Positions 17,012-25,828 of a stretch of 64,000 nt of DNA are shown one piece after another; position 1 is the first letter of the stretch; each line of letters begins with the position of its first letter. A program made the position numbers and the translations under genes. The notes under the pieces were generated by a model that ran no database searches, was not told the DNA's origin, and saw only the letters and a list, made by a program, of their open reading frames with translations. This DNA comes from a candidate division KSB1 bacterium (GTDB lineage Bacteria > Zhuqueibacterota > Zhuqueibacteria > Zhuqueibacterales > Zhuqueibacteraceae). Location: NCBI GenBank assembly GCA_034506255.1, contig JAPDPX010000003.1, positions 186,001 through 250,000 of the forward strand, read 5' to 3'.

Positions 17012-20000
17012 ATGTGTCAAACGAAATACCCCGTGCTGGTTGCCTGTCTGGGCCTGCTGATCCTGCTGCAAAGCATGCCGGCACAGCCGCACGCCGCCGG
17101 CGATACTGCGAAAACCAGTGCGAAGAAAGCGGAGAAGAAGGAGTGGGATGTCACCGCGCCCCACGGCCCGACGAAAGAAATTGCCTTCACCACCAGTGAA
17201 GGCACGTGGATGAATCTCGATGTCAGCCCGGATGGCCGGGAAATTGTGTTCGATCTGCTCGGCGACATTTACCTCATGCCCATCACCGGCGGCGAAGCAA
17301 AACTGCTCAGCGGCGGCCCGGCCTTCGATGTGCAACCGCGCTTCAGTCCCGACGGCAAGCGCATCAGCTTCACCAGCGACCGTTCCGGCGGGGACAATAT
17401 TTGGATCATGCAACGCGACGGCTCCAAACCCAGGCAGGTGACCAGGGAGGATTTTCGGCTGCTCAACAATGCGGTGTGGACGCCCGACGGCAATTATCTC
17501 ATTGCGCGCAAGCATTTCACCAGCACGCGCTCGCTGGGCGCGGGCGAGATGTGGCTCTATCATGTCACCGGCGGCGAAGGCCTGCCGCTCACCAGGCGCA
17601 AGAACGATCAGCAGGACGCCGGCGAGCCGGCAGTTTCCCCGGACGGCCGCTACCTCTATTTCAGCGAGGACATGAGCGGCGGCAATACGTTTCAGTACAA
17701 CAAGGATCCCAACGGCCAGATCTATGTCATCCGCCGTCTCGATCGCGAGACGGGTGACTTGAAAAATTATGTCACCGGCGCCGGCGGTGCGGTGCGGCCG
17801 CAGCCCTCGCCCGACGGCAAGTATCTCGCCTTCGTGCGGCGCGTGCGCCTGAAAAGTGTGCTCTATCTGCAGGATGTGAGCACCGGCGAGCAAATTCCCC
17901 TTTACGACGGCTTGAACAAGGATCAGCAGGAGACCTGGGCCACTTTCGGCGTTTATCCCAACTATGCCTGGACACCGGACAGCAGAAATATCGTGATCTG
18001 GGCGCAGGGCAAAATCTGGCGCATCGACATCGCCACGAAGCAGGCCACTCAGATTCCCTTTACCGTCCACGTCAAACAAACTGTCACCGAAGCCCTGCAT
18101 TTCCCGCAAACTGTTCACCCGGATTCATTCACCGTGAAAATGATTCGTGACGCCGTGACTTCACCCGATGGCAGGACACTGGTCTTCAGCGCCGTGGGCG
18201 CGCTGTGGAAGAAAGTCCTGCCCAACGGCAAGCCCAGGCGCCTGACCAACAGCGCGCTGCATGAATTTTTCCCGGCATTCAGCCCCGACGGCCAGTGGGT
18301 GGTCTATTCCACCTGGAGCGACACGGCCCTGGGCGGTCTGTATAAAGTCAAGCTCGATGGTCGCCAGCCGGTCAAACTCACACGGCGCAAGGGTTATTAT
18401 CTCACGCCCTCGTTCTCCCCGGATGGCAGGAAGATCGTCTATCAACGCACGGGTGGCAACTCGCTGCTCGGTTTCGCGCATGGCGTGGAGCCGGGTTTGT
18501 ATTGGATGTCTGCCGAAGGCGGCGAGGAACATTTCATTCAAGAAGAAGGTTATGCTCCGCGCTTCAATCGCATGAGTGACCGTATTTTCTTCCTCAGCGG
18601 CGGCGGGCTGGAGAAAAAATACAAGAGTGTCCGCCTCGATGGCGGCGGGGAACGCACGCATTTCAGTTTGAAGTATGTCAATCAAATCGTGCCCAGCCCC
18701 GATGAGCAATGGGTGGCTTTCACCGAGCTGTTCAATGCCTATATCGCGCCGTTCCCGCAAACCGGCGGAGCGATTGACCTGCACAGCGGCACCAAGGCGC
18801 TGCCCGTGAAGCGTGTCACACGTGATGCCGGTGATTATCTGCACTGGTCCGGCGACAGCCAGAGGCTGTACTGGCTGATCGGCCCGGAATTGTTCTCGCG
18901 CGAGCTGCGCCAGAGTTTTACCTTTCTCCCGGGCGCGCCCGACAGCGTTGCGGGCCCGGATTCCGTCGGGTTGCAGATCGGTTTGAAATTGATGACGGAT
19001 GTGCCTGCCGGCAAGCTCGCGTTCACCGGCGCGCGCCTTATCACCATGCGCGGCGATGAGGTGATTGAGAACGGCACGATCGTGATCGAAGGCAATCGCA
19101 TCGCTGCGATCGGCCGGGCGAATGAAGTCAACATTCCTGCCGACGCCAAGCGCATCGAGGCCGGCGGTAAAACCATCATGCCGGGCCTCATCGATGTGCA
19201 CGCACACGCGGATCATTTTTTCACCGGCTTGCTGCCGCAGCAGAGCTGGGCCTATTTCGCCAATCTTGCCTACGGCGTGACCACCATGCACGACCCCTCC
19301 GCCAACACGGCAACGGTGTTCACGCTGGCTGAAATGGTTGCTGCCGGCAAAATCATCGGGCCGCGCGTGTACTCCACCGGCACGATTCTCTACGGCGCCG
19401 ACGGCGATTTCAAGGCCGTGATCAACAGTCTCGAGGAGGCGCGCTCACATCTGCGCCGGCTGAAGGCGGTGGGCGCCTTTTCGGTGAAGAGTTACAATCA
19501 ACCGCGCCGCAACCAGCGCCAGCAGGTGCTGCAGGCGGCGCGCGAGTTGAACATGCTGGTGGTTCCCGAAGGCGGATCGTTTTTTTATCACAACCTGTCA
19601 ATGGTGATCGACGGCCACACCGGCATCGAGCATTCGATCCCGATCGCGCCGGTTTATCAGGATGTCCTGCAACTGTGGGGCGGCAGCGGCACGGCCTACA
19701 CCCCGACCTTGATCGTGGGCTATGGCGGCATCTGGGGCGAGAATTATTGGTACCAGAAAACCAATGTGTGGGAAAAGCAGCGCCTGCTGCAGTTCACCCC
19801 CCGTCCCCTCGTCGATGCCCGCGCGCGGCGGCGCATGATGATCCCCGACGATGATTTTGGCCATATCGGCAATGCACGGGTGGCCAAGGCTTTGAGCGAC
19901 GCCGGCGTGAAAGTGAATCTCGGCGCGCACGGCCAGTTGCAGGGTCTGGGCGCGCATTGGGAATTGTGGATGTTCGTGCAGGGCGGCATGACGCCGCTCG

Positions 20001-20317
20001 AAGCGATTCGTGCGGCCACGCTGAACGGCGCCGAATACATCGGCATGGGCAAAGAGTTGGGTTCACTCGAACCCGGCAAGCTCGCCGATTTGATTGTGCT
20101 GGAGAAGAATCCGCTGGAGAACATTCAAAACACGGAATTCATCACGCTGGTGATGAAAAACGGCCGGCTGTACGATGCCGAAACCATGAATGAGACCGGC
20201 AACGTCTCGCGGCCGCGGCTGCCGTTTTACTGGGAGCATGCCAAAACCAGTGACGCGTTTGTGTGGAAGGGCGCAGGTGTGGGTTTTGGCGAAGTGAAGT
20301 GCGGATGTATGCACTGA
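17012..20317 (+). CDS. Exported TolB-propeller/amidohydrolase fusion enzyme
   Basis: A 1101-residue protein. ATG 17012 is preceded by GAGGAG; upstream in-frame ATGs lack this site. A signal peptide (about 1-30) is followed by WDVTAPHGP. A WD40/TolB-type propeller spans about 55-690, with repeated [SN]PDG motifs such as FSPDGKRISF and VSPDGREIVF. From about 690 comes an amidohydrolase domain with the metal-binding HAHAD (His730, His732), the likely carboxylated Lys in FSVKSYN, the GIEH motif, DAGVKVNLGAHGQ, and the closing GSLEPGKLADLIVLEKNP. Members of this architecture are annotated as Tol-like or imidazolonepropionase-like hydrolases, probably acting on peptides or cyclic amides in the periplasm. 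The substrate is unknown. Confidence 0.9.
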   Translation: MCQTKYPVLVACLGLLILLQSMPAQPHAAGDTAKTSAKKAEKKEWDVTAPHGPTKEIAFTTSEGTWMNLDVSPDGREIVFDLLGDIYLMPITGGEAKLLSGGPAFDVQPRFSPDGKRISFTSDRSGGDNIWIMQRDGSKPRQVTREDFRLLNNAVWTPDGNYLIARKHFTSTRSLGAGEMWLYHVTGGEGLPLTRRKNDQQDAGEPAVSPDGRYLYFSEDMSGGNTFQYNKDPNGQIYVIRRLDRETGDLKNYVTGAGGAVRPQPSPDGKYLAFVRRVRLKSVLYLQDVSTGEQIPLYDGLNKDQQETWATFGVYPNYAWTPDSRNIVIWAQGKIWRIDIATKQATQIPFTVHVKQTVTEALHFPQTVHPDSFTVKMIRDAVTSPDGRTLVFSAVGALWKKVLPNGKPRRLTNSALHEFFPAFSPDGQWVVYSTWSDTALGGLYKVKLDGRQPVKLTRRKGYYLTPSFSPDGRKIVYQRTGGNSLLGFAHGVEPGLYWMSAEGGEEHFIQEEGYAPRFNRMSDRIFFLSGGGLEKKYKSVRLDGGGERTHFSLKYVNQIVPSPDEQWVAFTELFNAYIAPFPQTGGAIDLHSGTKALPVKRVTRDAGDYLHWSGDSQRLYWLIGPELFSRELRQSFTFLPGAPDSVAGPDSVGLQIGLKLMTDVPAGKLAFTGARLITMRGDEVIENGTIVIEGNRIAAIGRANEVNIPADAKRIEAGGKTIMPGLIDVHAHADHFFTGLLPQQSWAYFANLAYGVTTMHDPSANTATVFTLAEMVAAGKIIGPRVYSTGTILYGADGDFKAVINSLEEARSHLRRLKAVGAFSVKSYNQPRRNQRQQVLQAARELNMLVVPEGGSFFYHNLSMVIDGHTGIEHSIPIAPVYQDVLQLWGGSGTAYTPTLIVGYGGIWGENYWYQKTNVWEKQRLLQFTPRPLVDARARRRMMIPDDDFGHIGNARVAKALSDAGVKVNLGAHGQLQGLGAHWELWMFVQGGMTPLEAIRAATLNGAEYIGMGKELGSLEPGKLADLIVLEKNPLENIQNTEFITLVMKNGRLYDAETMNETGNVSRPRLPFYWEHAKTSDAFVWKGAGVGFGEVKCGCMH

Positions 20318-20418
20318 CAATCGGATTAGTGGATTGAGGGATCGGCAGCAGCCTTAACCTGCAACCATCCAAAAATCCAACGTTCCAGAAGATAACGACT
20401 CATAAGCAGGAAAAGGCT

Positions 20419-21222
20419 ATGAAACAACCTCTCTTGATTTCCCCAAATGAAAAGATTCGCCTGCAAGATTTTGATCCCGGTTACACCGGTAAATATAAAG
20501 ATAAAGACGAGGCGAAAAAGAATTTGGAAAAGAATCTCGCCCGGCTGGATGAATTGCAGGAAGTCATGTATGCCGAAGGCAAGCATGCCCTGCTTATTGT
20601 TTTGCAAGGAATGGACACCAGCGGCAAAGACGGCGTGATCGAGCATGTCATGTCGAGCGTGAATCCCCAGGGCGTGCGCGTGGCCAGTTTCAAAACGCCG
20701 ACGCCGGAGGAATTGTCGCACGATTTCTTGTGGCGCATTCACCAGCACGTGCCGCCGCGCGGCTACATCGCCATTTTCAACCGCTCGCATTATGAAGATG
20801 TGTTGATCGTGCGCGTGCGCAATCTTGTGCCCAAAGAAATCTGGAAGAAACGTTACGACCACATCAACAACTTCGAAAAGCTGCTGGCGGACAGCGACGT
20901 CACCATCCTCAAATTCTTCCTGCATATTTCGAAAGACGAGCAGAAAAAGCGGCTGGAGGAACGCCGCGACGATAAAACCAAGCAATGGAAATTCAATATC
21001 GGCGATTTGAAAGAACGCGCGTTGTGGGATGATTACATGCAAGCCTACGAAGACGCGATCAACAAATGCAACACGCCCTGGGCACCGTGGCATATCGTTC
21101 CCTCGAACAAGAAGTGGTATCGCAATCTGGTGATTTCCGAATGTATCGTCGCGGCGTTGGAGGGTTTGCAGATGAAATATCCGCCTGCGCCCGAGGGGAT
21201 CGAGAAAATTGTGGTGGAGTGA
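20419..21222 (+). CDS. ppk2: Polyphosphate kinase 2 family protein
   Basis: A 267-residue protein transferring phosphate between polyphosphate and nucleotides. The Walker A loop GMDTSGKDG (64-72), Walker B region IAIFNRSHYEDVL, lid residues KKRLEERRDD, and SNKKWYRNLVISE near the C-terminus are the PPK2 signatures. The length fits single-domain class I/III enzymes. The start ATG 20419 follows GGAAAAGG. It is a single gene with a strong hairpin just downstream. The direction of catalysis (ATP/GTP synthesis or polyP synthesis) cannot be decided by eye. Confidence 0.95.
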   Translation: MKQPLLISPNEKIRLQDFDPGYTGKYKDKDEAKKNLEKNLARLDELQEVMYAEGKHALLIVLQGMDTSGKDGVIEHVMSSVNPQGVRVASFKTPTPEELSHDFLWRIHQHVPPRGYIAIFNRSHYEDVLIVRVRNLVPKEIWKKRYDHINNFEKLLADSDVTILKFFLHISKDEQKKRLEERRDDKTKQWKFNIGDLKERALWDDYMQAYEDAINKCNTPWAPWHIVPSNKKWYRNLVISECIVAALEGLQMKYPPAPEGIEKIVVE

Positions 21223-21230
21223 GTTTGACC

Positions 21231-21259
21231 CTGCCCGGGCGCTGCGAGCGCCCGGGCAG
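21231..21259 (+). terminator. Perfect 13-bp GC hairpin after ppk2
   Basis: CTGCCCGGGCGCT/AGCGCCCGGGCAG with a 3-base loop, 8 bases after the stop codon. It has no T tract, so it may protect the 3' end rather than terminate intrinsically. Confidence 0.6.
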
Positions 21260-21763
21260 TTAGCATCCCCTCGCCTCTACTATTTCGACATGAGCGGCAA
21301 GCACGGGTGTCCTCATGCGGCTGTCCGCGCGCGGACTGCCGCATTGGGATGAAGATCTTTTCGAATCTTGTTCATGGGGTAAACCCTCCCCTGCTAGATG
21401 CCCCCGGCACCATAAATCAATTTCAAGTAAGGCTCATAGGGCTGTTGCCATGCGTGATTGAAGACAGCCCCCTGACAATGATCGTCACGAGTGCGAGAGG
21501 CGCTGCTGTTGTCATGGTCTTTTTCGAGCCATTTTCGCCAGGATGATTACCGCAGGCCGTCATATTGCTGATGACTTGCGTGCCCCGGCGAATAAACCCG
21601 CGGCATGACATGACAGCGCGGGAATTGCTCGCCAGCGTGCACGAACACAGGTAAGCCGTCATTTGTGCACAGGAGAATTTCCCGGCTCACAGGCAATCCA
21701 GTGCCATCTGCCGTTCGTATCTGAGAAGTGCAATCACTACAACCCATCTACTCGAGGAAAATC
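21260..21763. other. Intergenic region of 500 bases with a hairpin and possible decayed minus-strand reading frames
   Basis: A hairpin at 21315-21344 has 13 paired bases, one T-T mismatch and a 2-base loop. Base composition is lower in GC than the flanks. Open minus-strand stretches at about 21405-21540 and 21550-21740 have protein-like composition (for example WQQPYEPYLKLIYGAGG, read near 21405-21450) but are short, broken and without starts. They could be the relics of a lost gene or an RNA element. No named feature is recognised. Confidence 0.4.
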
Positions 21764-22180
21764 ATGGCCAATCATCTTGACACCGTTGCCGCCATTTATG
21801 CGGCGTTTGGCAAGGGCGATATTCCGGGCATCATCCAGCATTTGTCCGACAACGTGCAGTGGGAGGCGTGGGCGGACAATTCCGCACAAAAGGCCGGCGT
21901 GCCGTGGCTGCAAGCGCGCTCGGGCAGGGCCGGCGCCTTGCAATTCTTTGAAATCGTTGGCACGTTAAAAATCAGAGAGTTTCAAGTGTTGTCGCTGCTG
22001 GCCGGCGGCAATCAAGTCGCCGCCGAGTTCGTCATTGAATTCGAAGCGCCGGACACCGGCGCCATTTGCCGCGATGAGGAGATGCACTTGTGGACGTTTG
22101 ACGGCAACGGCAAAGTCATTCGCTTGCGGCATTATGCCGACACCGCCAAGCACATCACAGCGGCAGGGAAGGGGAATTAA
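21764..22180 (+). CDS. SnoaL/NTF2-like small protein
   Basis: A 138-residue protein; ATG 21764 is preceded by GAGGAAAATC. The cone-shaped NTF2-like fold is suggested by the N-terminal helix TVAAIYAAFGKGDIPGIIQHLSDNV, then WEAWAD, a central beta-sheet with VAAEFVIEFEA, EEMHLWTFD, and the closing strand KVIRLRHYADTAKH. This pattern is typical of SnoaL-like/ketosteroid-isomerase-related proteins, many of which are uncharacterised. No catalytic Asp pair is assigned. It sits 96 bases upstream of a TonB receptor gene. Confidence 0.8.
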   Translation: MANHLDTVAAIYAAFGKGDIPGIIQHLSDNVQWEAWADNSAQKAGVPWLQARSGRAGALQFFEIVGTLKIREFQVLSLLAGGNQVAAEFVIEFEAPDTGAICRDEEMHLWTFDGNGKVIRLRHYADTAKHITAAGKGN

Positions 22181-22276
22181 CAATAGCAGATTGCGGAATT
22201 TGACCGTTCTCAATCTGGTTATCATGCAACCGCACCCACAACCAGTATCAAGTATCCGGCATCAAGGAGGAAATGC

Positions 22277-24667
22277 ATGCGTGTTTTTCAGCGGATATTT
22301 CACCTGGCAATGGTTTGTAGCTTGATCGGCTTGTACCCCGTGATGAGTTTGGCCCAGGAAACCGGCGCGATCAAGGGCGCCGTCAAGGACGTTGAAACCG
22401 GCAAGGGTCTCGCGGAGGTGAATGTTGTGCTCAGCGGCACAAGCCGTGGCGCCAACACGGCTGCCGACGGCAGCTTCAGCATCACGAGTGTGAAGCCCGG
22501 CGAGTATGAGCTGATCGTGAGCTTGATCGGTTACGCGACGCTTCGCCAGCGCCTTGTTGTGACGGCTGGAAGCGAGACGACTCTCGCCCTCGAGCTGCAG
22601 CAGAAGCCGCTCGATCTCAGCGAAATTCTGGTGCAGGCCGATCGGCCGTATTCCGCTGCTTCCTCGCGCGCCGTGCGGGATTTCGACTTGCGCGTGCGGC
22701 CCAACCGCTCTGCACAGGAATTACTTCAAACCGCGCCCGGCTTGATCATCGCGCAACACGCCGGCGGCGGCAAGGCCGAGCAAATTTTCCTGCGCGGTTT
22801 TGATGCGGATCACGGCACCGACGTCAACATCTCGGTGGATGGCATGCCGGTGAACATGGTGTCGCACGGCCACGGCCAGGGCTATGCCGATTTGCATTTC
22901 ATCATTCCCGAGGTGATCGACGCCCTGGAAGTTTACAAAGGCCCCTACTTTGCGGAGTTCGGCGATCTCGCCACTGCCGGCGCGGTGGCCATGCGCACGC
23001 GCGATCATGTCGAATCCAATTTGGTGCGGCTCGAAGGCGGCCAGTTTGAAACGTATCGTCTGACCACCCTCTATCAAATCCCCGGCACCGGCATTCACAA
23101 CAATGCCTACCTGGCCGGGCAGTTTTATGGCACGGACGGCCCGGTTGATAGTCCTCAGGGCTTTCGTCGCGTCAATCTTTTTGGAAAATTTCACACCCAC
23201 TTGAATGAGACTTCCAAGCTCTCGCTTGACATCGGCGGCTTCAGCTCGGCCTGGAACGCTTCCGGCCAGATTCCGTGGCGCGCCGTGCGATCGGGATTGA
23301 TCGACCGCTTCGGCGCCATTGATGATTTTGAAGGCGGCACCACCGGCCGGCAGAATCTCAATCTCGCCTATGAAGCACATGGCGAGGGCAACAGCGAGTT
23401 TTTGATTCGCGCTTACACCACACGTTACAACTTCAAGCTGTTTTCGAATTTCACATTTTTCCTGAATGATCCCGTCAACGGCGACATGATCGAGCAAACC
23501 GACAGCCGAACGCTGCTGGGCTTGAACAGCCGCCATCGCTTTCATCATCAAATCGGCGGCTTGCTCGCAACGGCGACACTCGGCGGCGGCTATCGTGCTG
23601 ATGACATTGCGGTCGCGCTGTGGCGCAGTCCGGGAAGAGTGCGCGATCAGGCATTGGTGAATTCTGACATCTTTCAACGCAATCTCTACCTTTGGGCGCA
23701 GGAAGAGTTGATTCTTGGTCCAATGGTGCGGCTGCAGCTTGGTTTGCGCGGCGATTATTTCACCTACGATGTGGAGGATCATCTCGAAGGCACGCCTTCG
23801 GATTTGCCGCATGCTTCCGGTTTCGCACAAAAGACGATTCTCAGCCCCAAGGCCAATCTGGTGATCAGCCCGGCACAGGCCCTGGAGCTGTTTGTGAATT
23901 TTGGCACCGGCTTTCATTCCAATGATGCTCGCGACGTGGTGATTGCCCGCCGCGTCAGCGATGCCATTCGCCGCTACCGGCAGCAGGGTTTGAGCGAAGA
24001 GGAGATCGCCGCGCGTCTGGCGCAGGCCAATTTCGACCCTGCCATGGGCAGTGAGGAAACGCTGCCGCGCGCCACCGGCGGCGAGATTGGATTTCGAATG
24101 CGCCTGGGCAATCGTCTCAACTTCGGCGCGGCGCTGTGGGGCCTCAATCTCGAACGCGAGTTCGTGTATGTCGGCGACGAGGGCACGACTGAACTCAGCG
24201 GCCGCACGCAGCGCCATGGCCTCGATCTCGAAGCCCGCTGCGGCTTGACTTCCTGGCTTTATGCCGATGTCGATCTCAATCTCTCCCGCGGCAAATTGCG
24301 TGATGCGCCGGCCGAGGCGGATGAAATTCCGCTGGCACCGCGTCTCTCTTCCGCCGGTGGCCTGACGGTGAAGCATCCCTCCGGCCTCGAGGGCGGCTTG
24401 CGCTACCGCCACATTGGCGATCGGCCTGCCAATGAAGCCAACACCGTCACCGCGCTCGGCTATTCCGTATTAGATCTCACCGCCGGCTATCGTTTTGGCA
24501 ATTACCAGCTTCATTTCATTCTGGAGAATCTCACGGACACCGACTGGAACGAGGCGCAATTTGACACCGAATCGCGATTACCCAACGAAACGGAGCCGGT
24601 GTCGGAGCTGCATTTCACGCCGGGCAATCCGAGAAATGTGCGGGTGGGGTTGAGTTATTTCTTTTGA
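22277..24667 (+). CDS. TonB-dependent outer-membrane receptor
   Basis: A 796-residue protein; ATG 22277 follows AAGGAGGAA. A signal peptide (1-26) is followed by a carboxypeptidase-regulatory-like domain (about 30-110, GAIKGAVKDVETGKGLAEV and GSFSITSVKPGEYEL). The plug (about 120-240) has the segments IFLRGFDADHGTDVNI and VDGMPVNMVSHGHGQGYAD, and the barrel ends with VRVGLSYFF. The His-Gly-His plug loop could suggest a metal-chelate substrate, but that is a guess. The plug sequence differs clearly from the receptor at 12878, so the two probably import different substrates. A terminator follows at 24762. Confidence 0.93.
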   Translation: MRVFQRIFHLAMVCSLIGLYPVMSLAQETGAIKGAVKDVETGKGLAEVNVVLSGTSRGANTAADGSFSITSVKPGEYELIVSLIGYATLRQRLVVTAGSETTLALELQQKPLDLSEILVQADRPYSAASSRAVRDFDLRVRPNRSAQELLQTAPGLIIAQHAGGGKAEQIFLRGFDADHGTDVNISVDGMPVNMVSHGHGQGYADLHFIIPEVIDALEVYKGPYFAEFGDLATAGAVAMRTRDHVESNLVRLEGGQFETYRLTTLYQIPGTGIHNNAYLAGQFYGTDGPVDSPQGFRRVNLFGKFHTHLNETSKLSLDIGGFSSAWNASGQIPWRAVRSGLIDRFGAIDDFEGGTTGRQNLNLAYEAHGEGNSEFLIRAYTTRYNFKLFSNFTFFLNDPVNGDMIEQTDSRTLLGLNSRHRFHHQIGGLLATATLGGGYRADDIAVALWRSPGRVRDQALVNSDIFQRNLYLWAQEELILGPMVRLQLGLRGDYFTYDVEDHLEGTPSDLPHASGFAQKTILSPKANLVISPAQALELFVNFGTGFHSNDARDVVIARRVSDAIRRYRQQGLSEEEIAARLAQANFDPAMGSEETLPRATGGEIGFRMRLGNRLNFGAALWGLNLEREFVYVGDEGTTELSGRTQRHGLDLEARCGLTSWLYADVDLNLSRGKLRDAPAEADEIPLAPRLSSAGGLTVKHPSGLEGGLRYRHIGDRPANEANTVTALGYSVLDLTAGYRFGNYQLHFILENLTDTDWNEAQFDTESRLPNETEPVSELHFTPGNPRNVRVGLSYFF

Positions 24668-24761
24668 AAGCAGGGCGGCTCCGCGCCTGCGCGTGAGCGC
24701 CGGCGTTTGTGAGTCGGGTGTGCCCGCTTCGGCGCGCCTTTAAACACCGCCTGTTTGAACC

Positions 24762-24799
24762 AGCCGGGAGTCGATCGCATGATCACTCCCGGCTTTTTT
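24762..24799 (+). terminator. Intrinsic terminator after second TonB receptor
   Basis: A perfect 10-bp stem AGCCGGGAGT/ACTCCCGGCT with a 13-base loop, followed by TTTTT. Confidence 0.88.
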
Positions 24800-24969
24800 G
24801 TTTGCTCTGCCCTCGCAAATCCGGCAGCCCGGGATGCCGGGATCGCTTTCCACCCCGCTGCCGCCCTCGTGAAAATTTTGCGAGAAAATTCCGCTCCGCC
24901 GGCATCTTGAGACAGTGCGGATTCAGGTCTCCGCCTCATCATTTTCATCGGCAAAATCGGAAAGCGACG

Positions 24970-25569
24970 ATGCCCCCATTTTTTCAAACCTTTTCCCGGC
25001 GGGAGCTTTTGATCACCAGTACCTGCTTTCTGGCTGTGATGGCGGCGGCCCTGCTGCTGGCGGAGCAGAGGGAACCGGTTCTGTTTTACAAAATCCTTTA
25101 CACCGCCCGGGCCACCATGATTCTGTTTACCCCGGCCATCTGTCTCTATGTGTTGCCGGGATACTCGCAGAGCAGGCGAAACTATTGGCTGCTGTTTTGG
25201 ACTTTCAGCTTTCTGTCCTACGCGATTCATCTTTACTACGCCTTTGTCATCTTCTTTCATGGCAGCCTGAGGGAGTTTTTTGCCGCGCAGGGCATGCTGG
25301 TGGCAACCATCAATTTGATCATCACCATTTGGTGGGCCTTCGATATCATGGCAGTGTGGACCCGGCCTTTCCCTGCCTGGTGGCTGCGGCTGCAGCGGGG
25401 TGCGATACAGATCATTATTGCCGTGACTTTTTTTGCTTCGACCGTCATTCTGCACGGCGTGGACAACAAGGAGCCGTTCGTTGTCGTGCTGGGTGTGCTG
25501 CAAGCTGCTGCGATCCTGGCGGGCGTGGCAATTCGTGTGGTGTCGCATGCGCGACGGCTCAAACTGTGA
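24970..25569 (+). CDS. Integral membrane protein of unknown function
   Basis: A 199-residue protein starting at ATG 24970 (GGAAAG upstream). It has about five or six hydrophobic helices: 11-31 (LLITSTCFLAVMAAALLLA), 45-65, 72-95, 103-125 (VATINLIITIWWAFDIMAV), 142-160 and 166-188. Short charged loops and a basic C-terminus (RVVSHARRLKL) favour a cytoplasmic C-terminal end. No family signature is recognised. It precedes the cytochrome gene by 259 bases on the same strand; a role as a membrane partner of that electron-transfer protein is speculative. Confidence 0.7.
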   Translation: MPPFFQTFSRRELLITSTCFLAVMAAALLLAEQREPVLFYKILYTARATMILFTPAICLYVLPGYSQSRRNYWLLFWTFSFLSYAIHLYYAFVIFFHGSLREFFAAQGMLVATINLIITIWWAFDIMAVWTRPFPAWWLRLQRGAIQIIIAVTFFASTVILHGVDNKEPFVVVLGVLQAAAILAGVAIRVVSHARRLKL

Positions 25570-25828
25570 GCCGACTGCTCTGGATTCCCATCCGTCATGT
25601 TGCATGCGGCATGCAAAGCCGCCATGCGGGGTGCAAGATTGATTGCTTCATCGTCCGCCGGCAAAGTCAACCTGCGAGACATGCTCCTGCGACGACCCGG
25701 CCGTTGCGGTTGAAAACCCCGGGGGTCCCACGGTGCCCGAATGTTGGAAAACTTCGGCTCCGCCGCGGTGGGAGCATGTCCCGAGGGACGCCAGTGGAAT
25801 TCCCGTTTCGATCACAAAAGGAGTGCAT

